From Melastoma dodecandrum (taxonomy: Eukaryota > Streptophyta > Magnoliopsida > Myrtales > Melastomataceae), in assembly GCA_029817715.1 (NCBI GenBank), contig JARUPY010000190.1, positions 4,960,001-5,024,000 of the forward strand: a DNA stretch of 64,000 nt, read 5' to 3'. Below, piece by piece: positions 35,879-51,872 of this stretch. Both the position numbers and the translations under genes were made by a program. Under the pieces are notes generated by a model. That model saw only the letters and a program-made list of their open reading frames with translations. It did not search any database and was not told the DNA's origin. Every line of letters starts with the position of its first letter. Position 1 is the stretch's first letter.

Positions 35879-38726
35879 GCCACATTGCGTGGTCTTTGTG
35901 GAGATCTGGGAATTCCTTTTCAAGCTGCTATGCTGAAGTATGCAAATTGATCAATTACAAGATTTCAATTGTTTTGTTTTTGACTAACATGCCTGAAATA
36001 TACGTCCTATCCATAGATTTAGAAAAGGCTGTGCTCATCCTTTTTACTCCTTTTGACAAGCTATATGATATTTCACTGATATTTGTCTCCAGAATCCAGA
36101 TGGGAAGCTGGCCCTAAGCTGATAGATGGAATTTGAGCACCGTGGTGATACAGTAGCGTTCACAAATCCACTTGCTTTCAGCGGCCACGGAAATATCCTC
36201 ATGTATGTGACTTGCTGGAACAAAGCTTACCATTCTACAACATACTCAAGCGCCATGTGGGGCGAACTACACCCTCTCCTCCTCTCCCAGTGCCAGCAAA
36301 TGAGAAGCTACTAGCTTGGGTTGGTGAAGAAATACTTCCCTGTGAGAGTGCAAAGGTTCGTGGCACTTTGATCTTTTGTCTTCACCAATTCTCGGTCCTT
36401 CTAACACTTTCTTGTCATCATGCCAGGTATCCGTATTTTATTCGGTTGTTCAAGGCTGTGATTCAGTGTCGGAGGGTCATCGGGTGTACAATGGCAAAGT
36501 ATTTAAGCTGGAGGAACATTTAGATAGGTAGGTCAGGTCATTGCAGTCATTTCAAAGTAACCTTGCCAGTTACGACTCTCACTTTTTACATCTCCCAGAC
36601 GTCCATAAACCCGATGCATCTTGGCTTTTGATTGTCGTCGCCTTGTTTCTTGGTTTTTCCAGGATGTTTGATTCCGCTAAGGCGCTGGCGTTCGCCAATG
36701 TTCCTACTCGCGAAGAGATTAACTGCCATTTTTCTTCTCAATCAGTTTGCATGGATCTTATCTGCGTCAACCAATATTTCTTTTTGTGCTGATATCTTTT
36801 TTGATGAGTTCTCTCCTTGGAAATCATAGGTAAAAAGACGCTATCTTCAAGACCCTTATCAGGAACGGTATTGTTGACAATGCACATAGCCGGCTTTCTT
36901 TAACTCGAGGAAAGAAGGCTAGTTTTCTCCTTCATGATCCGCATGGTTGCTACAAATTACATCACTGGACAAACAGATGTATGAAACTTGCTTTTCAGGT
37001 CACTTCTGGAATGAGTCCTGCATTCAATCTCTACGGCTGCACATTAATCGGTAATGCATTAAATTTATCTGACTATTCAGTCTCTAGGCTTCTCCACCCA
37101 ACCAGGTATATAGCCGTGTCTGGTGTCACTGTTTGTGGTCGAATTTTTTGGTTAATGTTCTTATCACCTGCCGAAGTACTCTTTGATGTTCCCCTACTTC
37201 CTGTGTGTGGCTCGTGTTTGGTTATACTATATTTTGTGGGTGCAGTGCTTCCTGAATGGAAACCTCCTGTTCTGCCACAAAACGTCGCAATTCGCCAAAT
37301 GTAAGAAGTTTCCTCCTGTTGACATAACTTAAAGGGCTTGCCTAATTATTATTATGTATGACCATTTGCAGAACCTGGATTCCAAAATTCACCACAACAA
37401 CCTCCTGAACAACATCCTTGCTAAGGTAGCGTGATTTGCGCCTTTTGATACCCATCACCGATGACTGCACCTGCTAAATGATTCCTGGATGTTGGATATG
37501 TTGATAGAATGAGAGGTGTGTCATCGTCTACTCCATTGTCGTTCAAATAATTGTTAGTTAATTTGGCTTATGAAATTATGCAGATAGAAGGGAACAAGGC
37601 CTCGGCTGATGATGCCATCATGCTTGATAAGGATGGTTACGTCTCGGAAACAAATGCGACAAAACATTGTAAGCCTAGTTCAAACTGGTTGTGATGAGCC
37701 TACGTTACCACGGATGATACTGATTCTTTTCCAGTAATTTCTTTTCAAATGCATTGGTTGAGGACCTTCTTCTGTCGATATTGCAGTTCATGGTTAAGAA
37801 AGGCCAGGTTTTGACTCCTCATGCCGATTACTGTCTCCCCTGCATTACTCGAGCTACTGTAAGCTTGTTGACCCTTTACCCGAGCCAACAAACTTTCACA
37901 TAATTTCTCCGTGACAAAGCTTGTCGATTGCTTATTCGGAATATTATTCCAAAAAATGAAGTCGCCAGTCCTTGTTTGCAGGTAATGGAACTCGTGGTGA
38001 GTGAAAATATCGTTCTAGAGGAGAGGAGGATAAGTCTGTCGGAATTTCACACCGCAGATGAGGTGAGCATCTTTGATTTGTCCGAACCGAATGGTTAAAA
38101 ATGTTCAGCTGGGGCTCATTAAACCGGAACGCATCGAATGTTTATGTAGATGTGGACGACAGGAACAACGGGAGAACTCAGTCCCGTAAGCCTTAACATC
38201 CACTGCTTCGCTTTTCCACGCGTTAAATTTTCGAATCATTTTGTGATCGTCCCGGAAGCTCGATCCTTAACTATGGCCGCTACATTCTGCCCGAGCAGTG
38301 ATGCCTTTTGGTTCGCCACAGGTCGTGAAGGTCGATGGAAGGATGGTCGGGGACGGGAAAGTGGGTCCAGTGACTCAACAATTACAGGCCGCTTACAAGA
38401 ACCTGAAGGAAACATCCGGGGTGCCTATTCCCCAACCTTCGACGACCCACACATTCTACGAAGAGGCTACCTCATGTCCTCCTTCCACCATGCTATATTA
38501 TCATCTCGTGGACACGACTCGGACGCAAGTGATCATGACCGCGATTGGGCGGGTTCGCTGGAACCATGACGGTTCAGCCCATAACTCGAGACCCATCATC
38601 GTCAACGGCGCCTGGCCCAAAGAGATCATCCCCCCGGAACAAACACATCAATGTAGTCGTCCTCCTCCTCCTCCCCAATCCCATCCCCATTCTCCTCGTG
38701 ATTTGAATGCGGGACGTGAGTCCTGA
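35879..38726 (+). pseudogene. BCAT-like protein (sulfotransferase-like N-terminus plus fold-IV PLP aminotransferase), copy A
   Basis: Exons in order are 35879-35937 (LCGDLGIPFQAAMLK), 36100 on (WEAGPKLIDGI), then LLEQSLPFYNILKRHV near 36210. Next come VVQGCDSVSEGHRVYNGK near 36430, MFDSAKALAF near 36662, HFWNESC/TSGMSPAFNLYG near 37000, and NLDSKIHHNNLLNNILAK near 37373 with the likely PLP lysine. The rest is DAIMLDKDGYVSETNAT, GQVLTPHADYC, ISLSEFHTADE, MWTTGTTGELSPV and VVKVDGRMVGDGKVGPVT. Two Trp codons are TGA (36134-36136, 36146-36148). One base is inserted near 36832 (GTAAAAAGACGC against GTGAAAGATGC in copy B), and about 35 bases are missing near 37267. The reaction is unproven for this plant family. 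This copy is dead, although its 3' half is complete. Confidence 0.83.
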
Positions 38727-40548
38727 AATTGATGTTATTCACGCAGGCCAGGCCATGGGGGGACCTACTGGGGGATCGTCATGTCCTCCTTTCATTCAAT
38801 TTCGTCTCTCTCGCTTTTACTTTTCTGGGTCCCCCCCATTCATCCTCAGAATCAGAAAGGAAAGAGAGAGAGAGAGAGAGAGTATAGAATTGAATGATCC
38901 CTAGAGAGATCTCGTGGATGGATGGATGGATGGCTACTGAACCCAGAAAACTCACGACTTGTTCAACGACAATATAAGTTTGATGTTAACTCCAGACGAC
39001 GATGAGACTCGAGATAGAGAGAGTGTGCGTGCGTCCTTGGGAGGGAGTCGCTTTCCCTTTTCTGGTCGGGGGGGAGGGTTTCATGCCGGAAATTAAACAC
39101 GTGAGTTTCTCACTGCTGCTTACTCTAAATTTTAAATAAAAAAATGGGTCTATTTTATTTATCTTGGATTAAAACACCGAATTCATTTCTTAAGAAACAA
39201 AAATGGAATTATTTAAAACTTCAAATTTTAGTTTTTATTTTATTTTACAAGTCGGGTAAAAGTAAGGCCGACAAGGTGGACTTTAATGAAAGAGACGTAA
39301 TGGCTGCTACGCGGTAAGAAGGAAAAAGGGGTATCGGGGCTTTTTGCTAAATCTCTTTTTTTGGGCAAATGCTTGTCTAAATCTTGTCAAATAGATATTT
39401 CTTTTCTTTTTACTTAACCCTAAAATAATAACATTTTCCTCTTCCAAATAGACATGTTGGGGTTGTTCTGTCAGAAACTATTTGTATAATTTCTTTTTAA
39501 AACCAATAAAAAATAAAATAAAATGATCCACATAAGTAGCATTTTTGTGAATTCAGGGGGACTGTTGTTTTATCTTCTTCTTATTCATCAAAATCCATTC
39601 GCCTATCGATAGATAGATATTTACACATGCCTTGATTTCTTCATGCTCCGCTCCTCCTTAAATCATGATTTCATACCAAAAAACAATGTTGTTTTTCTTT
39701 TTTTTATTAATGTTTTTTTTGGGGGGGGGGGGAGTGGTCAAGTCAAAGTCAAATAGTTCGAAAGCTTTTGTTATTCGTGCACCCGAAAAACCCACCGGAC
39801 AAACCCCCCACCCCCACCCCACCACCCTTTTCAAAATATCTCAATGCTTGTAATATTGAATTTATCACTTTAGACACGTGATGTTTGATTTAATGAGTTG
39901 TTTAAGCAGTCAAACTCGAAGTTTTTAATGACGAATTATGAACTTATTGGACGAATTTATAAAATTAATATTGTATTTTATGAAATTTTTCGGAAATATT
40001 AACAATTGTTCACGAGCAGCCAATAAAGGTAGGGGAGGGGGAGGGATTCAATCATGAGGGGAGAAACAAACCTAATCAACATGTTTCTCTTCCAGCTTTA
40101 AAGCTTAAAGTCCACAGACTAAGGGGTAGTACGGGCAGATCCCCCACATGATTTTTATATATATAAAAAGGTCGCAACTTTTTACATTGAAATTAAAAAA
40201 AAAAACAAATAAAGGTAAAAAAAAACCCTTGTAAAAAGTTGAGAGATATTCTTCTCCTTGTGAACCCTCCTCTACGAACTCTCTTAATATCTGTCCGTGT
40301 TTTGGGGGGATTGTCTGTCTGAATCCCAAGCTCAATCACGTTCCGACACTTGACAACACTCCAAACATCGACTTGAAAATGTTTTTCTTTGGAAGGAGTT
40401 CACCCCTCTCCACACTACCCACCATCATCACCCCCTCAATCTTAAATGCCCTTCAACCGCCTCCCTCTTCCTTCAAAACCCTCCTTCCCTTCTCCTTTCT
40501 GAGCCCGACCCACGAAACAAGAACGCGACCTTCTGGTTGGAAGGAAGG
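38727..40548. other. Intergenic with simple repeats
   Basis: It contains (GA)n at about 38864-38882, (GGAT)n at about 38915-38933 and a T-run/G-run at 39714-39733. 39120-39520 and 39840-40020 are AT-rich. 40380-40548 is a pyrimidine-rich 5' region of the HIPP gene that follows. No gene is seen. Confidence 0.55.
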
Positions 40549-42456
40549 ATGAACAAGCAGGAGGTGATGAAGATGCAGGTAACTTCCCCAGATTTCCCTT
40601 TGGGTTGTCTCTGGCCGCCCGACTCGGTCCGGTCCTCACATGTTTGTTACTACTTCCTTTTGGGCAGACCTGCGTGCTGAGGGTTAACATACACTGCGAA
40701 GGATGCGAGAACAAGGTCAAGAAGCTACTCAAGCGGACCGAAGGTGATTGTTTCCGTTCTTGATGCTTCGAAGTTGGCGTCTTTACGGTTCCCGTCTTTG
40801 GGAAGTTTTCTTCTTTTTTTTAGTGTTGTTGCGAGTTTGGGGACTGTCAGTTGTCGGGTCGGAGTGTGTCTCTGTTTTTTTGAGCTTGTTGTGGTGGGGG
40901 TTGTTTTAGGGGTGTACACGGCCAAGATAGATGCGCAGCAGGGGAAGGTTACGGTGACCGGGAATATAGATCCGGCGGTTCTGATTCGGAAGCTCCAGAA
41001 GTCCGGGAAGCACGCGGAGCTTTGCAGCGCCCCGAAGGGCAACAATGGCCAGAACAACAACAACAACAGCAACCAGAACAATATCTTCTTCAACAACCAG
41101 TTCAAGAACATGATGCAGCAGATGGAGAGTCACGGGAAGGGGGGTGGTGGTGGAGGAGGAGGAAAGGATGGGAAGTCTCAGAAGGGCGGTGGAGGTGGCG
41201 GTGGGGGAAATGGGAAGGAGGGCCAGTTGAAGATGGGGGGATTTGGCCAGAACCCGCAGCAGCAGGCGGCCGCGGCCGCTTTCCAAGCTCAGCTGCATCA
41301 GCACATGATGAACAAAAATGCACAAAATGGCCACGGAAATGGTAACGGCAAGGACATGAGGTTTCCTGTCGGTGGTAATCAGAAGAACGTGAAGTTCAAG
41401 CTGCCGGAGGAGGAATCCGACTTTGGATCAGAGTTCGACGATGAGGACGGAGATTTCGACGACGAGGACTTTGATGAGGATGACGAAAGCGACTATGGCA
41501 TGTACGATGATGAGTTCGAAGAAGCTTATGGACTTGGCAATGGTCACCAGAAGGGTGGTCCAAAGCAGCAGCAGCAGCAGCAGCATGGACATGGGGGAGG
41601 GAAGGGATCGAAAGGGAACGGGAAGAAAAGCGAGGTGGTGGATGAGAAGGGGTGCGGGAAGAAGGGAGGCGTGTTTGACATCCAAGGTCTGGTGAAGGCA
41701 TTGGGGAAGGTAGGAAGTGATGGTAGTAACAAGGGAAAGAAGGGAGGCAAGGGCGGTAAGAACGGTGGTGGCAAGGTCAACAAAGGGGAGAACGGCGGTG
41801 GTGGAAACTATAACAGCGGTAAGAAGGGTGGTGGGAAGAAAGGGGGCAATGAGAAGAACAAAGGTGGGGGTGGTGGTGGCGGAGGGAAGGGGGGAGGTGG
41901 TGGTCACAACGGGGGCGGGGGCGGGGGTGGCGGTGGTAAGAAGGGAGGGAAAAACAATAACGATGGGATGAACAAGATGATGCAGCCTGGATTCTCGGAT
42001 CTGGAAAGGTTTAATCAGATGATGATGTCCAGAGGAGGAGGAGGTGTGAATGTGGGCAATAATGGTGGCAGTGGTGGTGGGTTCATGGGTCAGATGGGGG
42101 GATACCACCAACCCCAGTCCATGGGCCAGATGGGGAGCTACAACCACCCCATGGGCAACTACCCTGCTGTCCAGGGCCTCCCTGCCGGCATCAACATGAA
42201 TGCCGGGTACTACCCCGGGGCTGGCGGACCGGCCGCCGGCGGTGCCAATCCTTACCTTGTGATGCTGAACCAGCAACAGCAGATGCAGCACCAGCCCTAC
42301 GGCATCAACAACGGGGAGATGTTCCATCACCCTGCAATGTACGGGAGGGCTCACCCTCCCCCGATGAGCTACGTCCCTCCGATGCACCCTCCGCATCACG
42401 ATCCTTTCGTGCACATGTTCAGCGACGAGAACACGGGCAGCTGCAGCATAATGTAA
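40549..42456 (+). CDS. HIPP: Heavy-metal-associated isoprenylated plant protein (HIPP), 550 aa
   Basis: Three exons, 40549-40578 ([10 protein letters not shown]), 40668-40743 and 40910-42456, join in phase at GT-AG introns to give 550 residues. The N-terminal HMA domain has the metal-binding [15 protein letters not shown] (CxxC) and ends with [19 protein letters not shown] long low-complexity middle follows: an Asn-rich start, several Gly/Lys blocks, and an acidic stretch ([19 protein letters not shown]) near residues 200-230. The tail is Met/Pro/His-rich. The last four residues, CSIM, form a CaaX box for farnesylation, giving membrane attachment. Length and layout match the HIPP32-34 type. 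HIPPs bind or transport metals and act in stress responses; targets cannot be read from sequence. Intron 2 is in frame and open, so intron retention would not truncate the product. Confidence 0.93.
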
Positions 42457-42859
42457 TAGAAAGACGAGAGGAAAAAAGTGCAAACTGGGCAGTGCTCGGT
42501 GGTTCTTCTTTTGGGGATGTTGTAGTAAAAGGACAAGGTCTATGATATCATATGAGCTTTTTTTCTTAGTAGTTGAAGCAAAATTGTCTCGATGCCGCTC
42601 GTATTTTCAGAGAAAGTGAGTTGTGATTGCTTTGCTTTGCTGTTTATTGTCGGTGCGTTTCATGGACAGACAAGGCGGACATGCTTTCTAGGAACAACAT
42701 TTAAACCATATTCAGACAACACAAGCTTCAGTAAGCTCTTGGAGTCTTTCCTTTCTGTGGACAGACACCTTCCTTAACCATTAACTGTGGAAGCACCTGC
42801 AAATTCCAGAGGTGTGAAGTGAGAACGAGTCAGTCCATCGTTTGTTTTGTCGAACTAGG
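42457..42859. other. 3' flank of HIPP
   Basis: This is the likely HIPP 3' UTR and terminator region (T-rich around 42558-42585). No further gene is seen. Confidence 0.5.
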
Positions 42860-43145
42860 TTCGAATGGATGACTTGTCCCGTAGGAGGAGCATTAGTTGC
42901 AGGCCAGGAAGACGAAGCTTGGCGCGACCTCGTTCGGCTGCCCTGCCCTCTTCATCCATGTCGAATTTCTTCACTTCTTCCTTGCTGAATGAGGCCGCGA
43001 TCAAGGGCGTCCAGATTGGTAGGCAAGCCGATTCATGTGGACCCCCCTGGTCGACTAGCTGCAGGACGAGTCCACTGTGGCTCCTTTCGTCTCGCAGCGT
43101 AGTTGGGTTCCCCTGGAACGCCACTATTGGCGTGGTGTTTCATGA
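42860..43145 (-). pseudogene. Short-chain dehydrogenase (glucose/ribitol dehydrogenase-like) C-terminal fragment
   Basis: On the minus strand, pieces in different frames read VAFQGNP, IWTPLIAASFSKEEVKKFDMD and then GQPNEVAPSFVFLACN with a tail near SSYGTSHPF. These are consecutive segments of the C-terminal half of the aldehyde reductase/glucose and ribitol dehydrogenase SDR family (IWTPLI...SF, AGQP-x-EVAP-x-FVFLA). At least two frameshifts separate them. It occupies the place where the transit-peptide exon of the downstream translocator would be expected. Confidence 0.75.
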
Positions 43146-43296
43146 TTGAGCTTCCCCGTTCTTCATATTCTTCAGACCAGGCCTATCATCATTGGAGGAA
43201 CACGACTTAAAAGAAGAAAAATCTCACGCGATGACAATACTCTTTCAAGTTAATTATTTTCTATACGTTTAACAAATTCAAGCTAAACTAATTTTA

Positions 43297-45168
43297 TTGA
43301 CATCGCTGCCATCGCGAAGGCAGATACGGCTTGGCATAATATCTTGCAGGGTTCTTGGCACATGTCAGGACAGGAGCTTGTTTTCTTGTCATGTGACGCG
43401 GAATGTTTTGCTTTCGTTCGTAGCTCTGAGGATCCAGGACGAGGAGGAGGGAGGCAATTCAAGGGATGTTAAGGTCAGGGCAGCCTCCGTGCCAGGGAGT
43501 GAGGATGGCGCCGTGCAGCCAAGCGCTGCCATCAGGACACTGCAGCTCAGCGCCATGTTTGGAGTCTGGTATCTGTTGAATATCTATTTCAACATCTACA
43601 ACAAGCAGGTTCTTCCTGATCCTTGAGTGTGCCGTTCCTTTTCTTACAATTGGCTCGTTTGTAAGTCATCGGTCGCATGCCATATACCAAATCGGTAGTT
43701 AATGGTCGAATCCGTGATGCCATTTTATGCGATTCCAGAACGAAAGGTTCACGACTACGATGATTTTCCTGATTATGTACTTTGACGTTATACACCATGA
43801 CCAGGTGCTGAAGGTGTATCCGTACCCAGCAACAATGACTGCGTTCCAATTCGGGTGCGGAACTGTCCTTATCCTCATAATGTGGGCTACCAGGCTTCAT
43901 CCTTTCCCTAAAATCACCCGGTCTCAGGTACACTGTGTTGACGAACTTCGACCAAATGGTCCTTGATTCGTCCGAAACATCGAGTTGAAACCATCTTGAC
44001 GTTGATTCTGCATTTGGCCAGTTTAACGTAATCTTACCGCTGGCCATAGCACATTCGATGGGAAACATGTTAACAAACATCAGCCTAGGGAAAGTTGCAG
44101 TGTCTTTCACGCACACGATCAAGGCCATGGAGCCGTTCTTCACTGTCGTTCTCGCCACATTGTTCCTTGGCGAGGTGGGTAAACGACACCGACCTACACC
44201 ACCTCTGAACTCGAACGGCTTCCCCTTGACATTTGACATGACTCTACTACGTACAGAGGCCAACGTTCTGGGTTGTTTCTTCACTTGTCCCCATTGTAGG
44301 TGGTGTCGCCCTCGCGTCTTTCTCCGAGGCTTCCTTTAACTGGTAAGAAAACCTCAGAGACTTCCTCTCTGCTTTTAGTACATCTCAAAAGCCATGTCTT
44401 CACACGATATCCACCGGGATAAAAAATAAGCAGGGTTGGATTCGGTAGCGCGATGGCTTCCAATTTGACGAATCAGTCTCGCAACGTATTCAGCAAGAAG
44501 TTCATGGTTAACAAAGAGGTAAAATGCTTCAACCCCTAACATTCTCGGGGTGCCCCGGAGAGCCATAACAACCTTATTGCTCACATACAAATGCAGGAAG
44601 CATTGGACAACATCAACCTATTCTCGTTGATGACAATGATCTCCTTTGTCCTCGTGGTACCGGTCGCCATCTACCTGGAGGGCATCAAGATCAGCCCTTC
44701 TTACCTTCAATCATTAGTAAGTTCAACTACTCAGAACCAAAAATTTGCTCGGATCAACTCAACCAACAAATCACGGGTTTGTTCTTTTTGAATCTGATTC
44801 GTTCAGGCAAGTCAAGGTCTGAATGTGAAAGAACTGTGCGTACGAGCAGTACTGGCTGGTTTCTGCTTCCACAGCTACCAGCAAGTCTCTTACATGATTC
44901 TGCAGATGGTGTCCCCGGTCACTCACTCAGTTGGGAACTGCCTAAAGCGCGTGGTCGTTATAGTCTCCTCCGTAATCTTCTTCCAGACACCCATCTCCCT
45001 CGTTAACTCCCTTGGTATGTGCATTCAAATCCACACCCGAGTCATCCCCATCTTCTTTTCTCCGCCTGACAAATCGGTCTGCTTTACACAGGAACTGCAC
45101 TGGCCCTCATTGGAGTCTTCCTATACTCAAGCGCGAAGAGGATGAAGCCCAAGTTGAAGTCGCCATGA
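43297..45168 (+). CDS. PPT: Plastid phosphoenolpyruvate/phosphate translocator (PPT), mature part intact
   Basis: This inner plastid envelope antiporter imports phosphoenolpyruvate in exchange for phosphate, for example for the shikimate pathway. Exons are about 43424-43608, 43805-43927, 44022-44174, 44257-44342, 44434-44518, 44597-44716, 44807-45014 and 45092-45168, all phases consistent. Recognised segments are [84 protein letters not shown] and [15 protein letters not shown], the last carrying the conserved Lys-Arg substrate-site residues. The end is [11 protein letters not shown]. The uncertain part is the start. No classic transit-peptide exon is visible. The frame is open from ATG 43297 ([13 protein letters not shown]...), a Ser/Arg-rich 42-residue leader that could serve, or an upstream exon was lost. 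Confidence 0.86.
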
Positions 45169-45371
45169 GCCAAATCCGATCAACCATCGCATCACACCTC
45201 TCAAATAACAATGTAAACATCAAAATGTTTCGAAGGGCTCAAACTGTGCCTAGAATTGAAGGGCAGAAATTTATTCCCAGTAGTTGGTGAAACATCATCG
45301 GGGGGAATTTTTTATTAGAAGGTTTGAGATTAACATTTGGATTAAAATGCAATGGAGCGGATTAGCATCGA

Positions 45372-45915
45372 CATCTTGACATTACAGACTCTAAGATCCT
45401 GAAATAATTAAAGACTAAGGAAGATTCTTTCCCCTCCAGCCCATACCGAGTGTACCTGTTATTACCTGTCAGGTTATTGCAGTTACTCCCTCCTATGACG
45501 AGGTCGAACGCCCTGAACTCATCCATCAGCTGCCCAGGCAGGCTTCGTCTAACTGCTGTACATCCTCTATGTCGACAAGGGTTTCCTTCTGGTTTGTCTG
45601 CTCCCACCAGCTTCACATGATGTTCCTGTTCACTTCTGAGAGGCTCAATGAAAACAACATTATTCAACCGTATCCTGAGCCTGTGGAGTGACCTTGGATG
45701 AAGAAGTTCAGAGCCAAGAACACACAATCACTTTAAGGGCAACCATGTATACTAGCAACAGCAAATTTCGAAATAGTTTTCCTTTGTATCCGAGTAAAGT
45801 CCACCTTCACTTCCTGCAGCAGACCGAGCGCATCCTCTTCTTTTGCTAGCTGAGCTGCACAAATAAAATCTGCCAACTCTTCTAAAGTGTCATCTGGACA
45901 TGAATTCATTGATTA
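45372..45915 (-). pseudogene. DRM-type de novo DNA methyltransferase fragment
   Basis: On the minus strand, 45915-45800 reads MNSCPDDTLEELADFICAAQ, a UBA-domain-like segment. 45740-45372 reads a methyltransferase part: VDIEDVQQLDE, then after a frame change QLMDEFRAFDLVIGGSNCNN and GLEGKESSLVFNYFRILESV. Plant DRM1/2 proteins combine UBA domains with a rearranged cytosine methyltransferase domain whose catalytic loop reads GGSPCNN. Here the Pro before the catalytic Cys is Asn. The two pieces are far apart in the normal protein, so the middle is deleted. Confidence 0.78.
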
Positions 45916-46636
45916 AAAGACATCACCAATTTTTCAAGCTCCCCATTCCATAGCCTGTCTATATTAGCTTGTTTGGTTGCATTGTTTTGATTAAAGGTTG
46001 AAATTTCGTCTTCTTTTTCCATTGACAAACTTTAAATATTGTGATGATGTTAGAACTTAGAAGTCCATCTGAGTACTTTTTTTGTAAGCATTATCTAACT
46101 CAATGTTGATATAACCATTCGTATTGGCTCATTTTCTCTCCTAAATGCTGGTTTCATTCTATGCATGGATTTGTTACATCTGGCGGCTCCGTTGCTTATC
46201 TAGATGGCTACATGTGACCTCCCAGTTATTTTTATGATTTAGAACACAATATTTGTTAACTATATTTAAATTAGAAATCAGTTTTTTTTAATCAAGTTTT
46301 TCTTATTAGTAACGTTTTCATTTTTTAAAAATGATTTTTAAAATCAAGTTTATATGTTTTTTTCTTATTTATTATTAGTAACGTTATATATCAAGTTTCC
46401 AATCCTCCTTTTTTGTTTGTTTGTAGCGCAAGCTCCGTCGCCTCCGTTTAATTCGTTCTGGGTAATTTATTTATTTAGTTAGTTATTGTTATTTTTGTAG
46501 TCTGCCCTTCTTTTTTGCGATTTATTAGCTCATGCGTGCTAGATCAATGAGCTGTTTGTGATTATGGGATTGTGTTATTCGATTGAAACCATTGCGTGTG
46601 TTTCTACGGGTTGATTGTAGGTTGTCGGGTTACTGT
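45916..46636. other. Intergenic; MIRO promoter region
   Basis: AT-rich with T-runs (46080-46420). Upstream region and 5' UTR of the MIRO gene copy that starts at 46637. No other gene is seen. Confidence 0.5.
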
Positions 46637-50922
<4,286 letters not shown>

Positions 50923-51486
50923 TCTTTGATACCTCTTCTGTAAAGCAGCTTTAGTTTCGTGCGAATTTGAAAGCATGGACCGGGCAATTCTTGATGCCTT
51001 CCCATCACCACTGGGTTCTCAAACAACACTGAAGATTGCACACTCTTCGGCCACTTGATAAACCTCCTGAGCATATGTTTTCTTGCATTGATGGCGTAGA
51101 TCCCCTCTTTGTCCTAGCTATGCGGGATTTGATGGTGCTGATGAAGGTGTTTTCAAATGAGTTGATTGTTTCCCATTTTGATGATTTCTGCAGTGTCAAT
51201 TCCTCCCACTTTCGCAAAGTATTCTTTGTCATGGCCCCTGCGGGTGAAAATAATCATTGATTTAGCTCCAAAGCTGTTTTTCAGTTTAATGATAGCATAT
51301 AAATCAAGAGTATTGAATCCATGAGCACAAAAGGCTGTCCTCCATCCTTTCTCGAGTTAGGCCCGGCAGAACTAGTCAGCATCTACTTTGAGCTTTGCGA
51401 GTCGGGAACGTGATTGAGGTGTTGATGGCAGGGAGGTGGGTAATGCCATATAATTAGGACTTGCATATTCAGGAAATGAATGGCTA
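50923..51486. other. 3' flank of MIRO copy A, duplicated
   Basis: 50923-51160 is also present, diverged, at 61980-62220 after the partial MIRO copy (AACAACACTGAAGATTGCACACTC; GATTTGATGGTGCTGATGAAGGTG). 51160-51486 shows no gene. Confidence 0.55.
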
Positions 51487-51872
51487 GATGATTGTTGTGC
51501 CTATGTACAATGTTGAACCCCCCATCGCAGTCCAAGCAAGTCCGATCACTACTCCAATCGGCGTCTGGTCGAAAATTCTATGCACATGGAACTCAGGTTT
51601 ACCAACAAAGTCCAATAGATTGGATGAGCAACAAGAACCTTCTCCACAGTTTCCTCCGCCTGAATTTCCTGGGTCTCCCAGGTTTCTTCAGCTTGATGGA
51701 CAGCAGCTTTTTCTTGGATGCTGCTGCTCTCTTCCGAAAGACAGTCACCATTTTCCTGGCGTGACGCTTCAACCGAATCTACATTGAGTTCGGAAGGTTA
51801 CATGACCTCGACTTCTGCAATAACAACATAATTTTGCTCCCCCTGACGAACAAGTAGTTGCAGAGCAACCTA
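51487..51872 (-). pseudogene. Lon protease (mitochondrial LON1-like) fragment
   Basis: On the minus strand the sequence reads VALQLLVRQGEQN, then an acidic linker (EASRQENGDCLSEESSSIQE) ending ETVEKVLV. After a one-base frameshift it reads [20 protein letters not shown] and [19 protein letters not shown]. The last part is the start of the Lon proteolytic domain (GLAWT...GG-x-LYIE). Only about 120 residues of a protein of about 900 are present, and the catalytic Ser region is absent. It is a captured or left-over fragment. Confidence 0.78.

Noticed and set aside
41428..42483. Long antisense frame (351 codons) across the HIPP gene
   Set aside because: Shadow of the Gly/Lys/Gln low-complexity coding sequence; composition mirrors the sense strand and no domain is visible.
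42865..43149. Plus-strand 94-codon Ser/Arg-rich frame as a transit-peptide gene
   Set aside because: The minus strand gives clear SDR segments, so the plus reading is more likely a shadow; kept only as a possibility in the translocator finding.
43589..44284. Antisense 231-codon frame over the phosphate translocator
   Set aside because: It crosses several well-defined exons and introns of the sense gene and has no recognisable domain.
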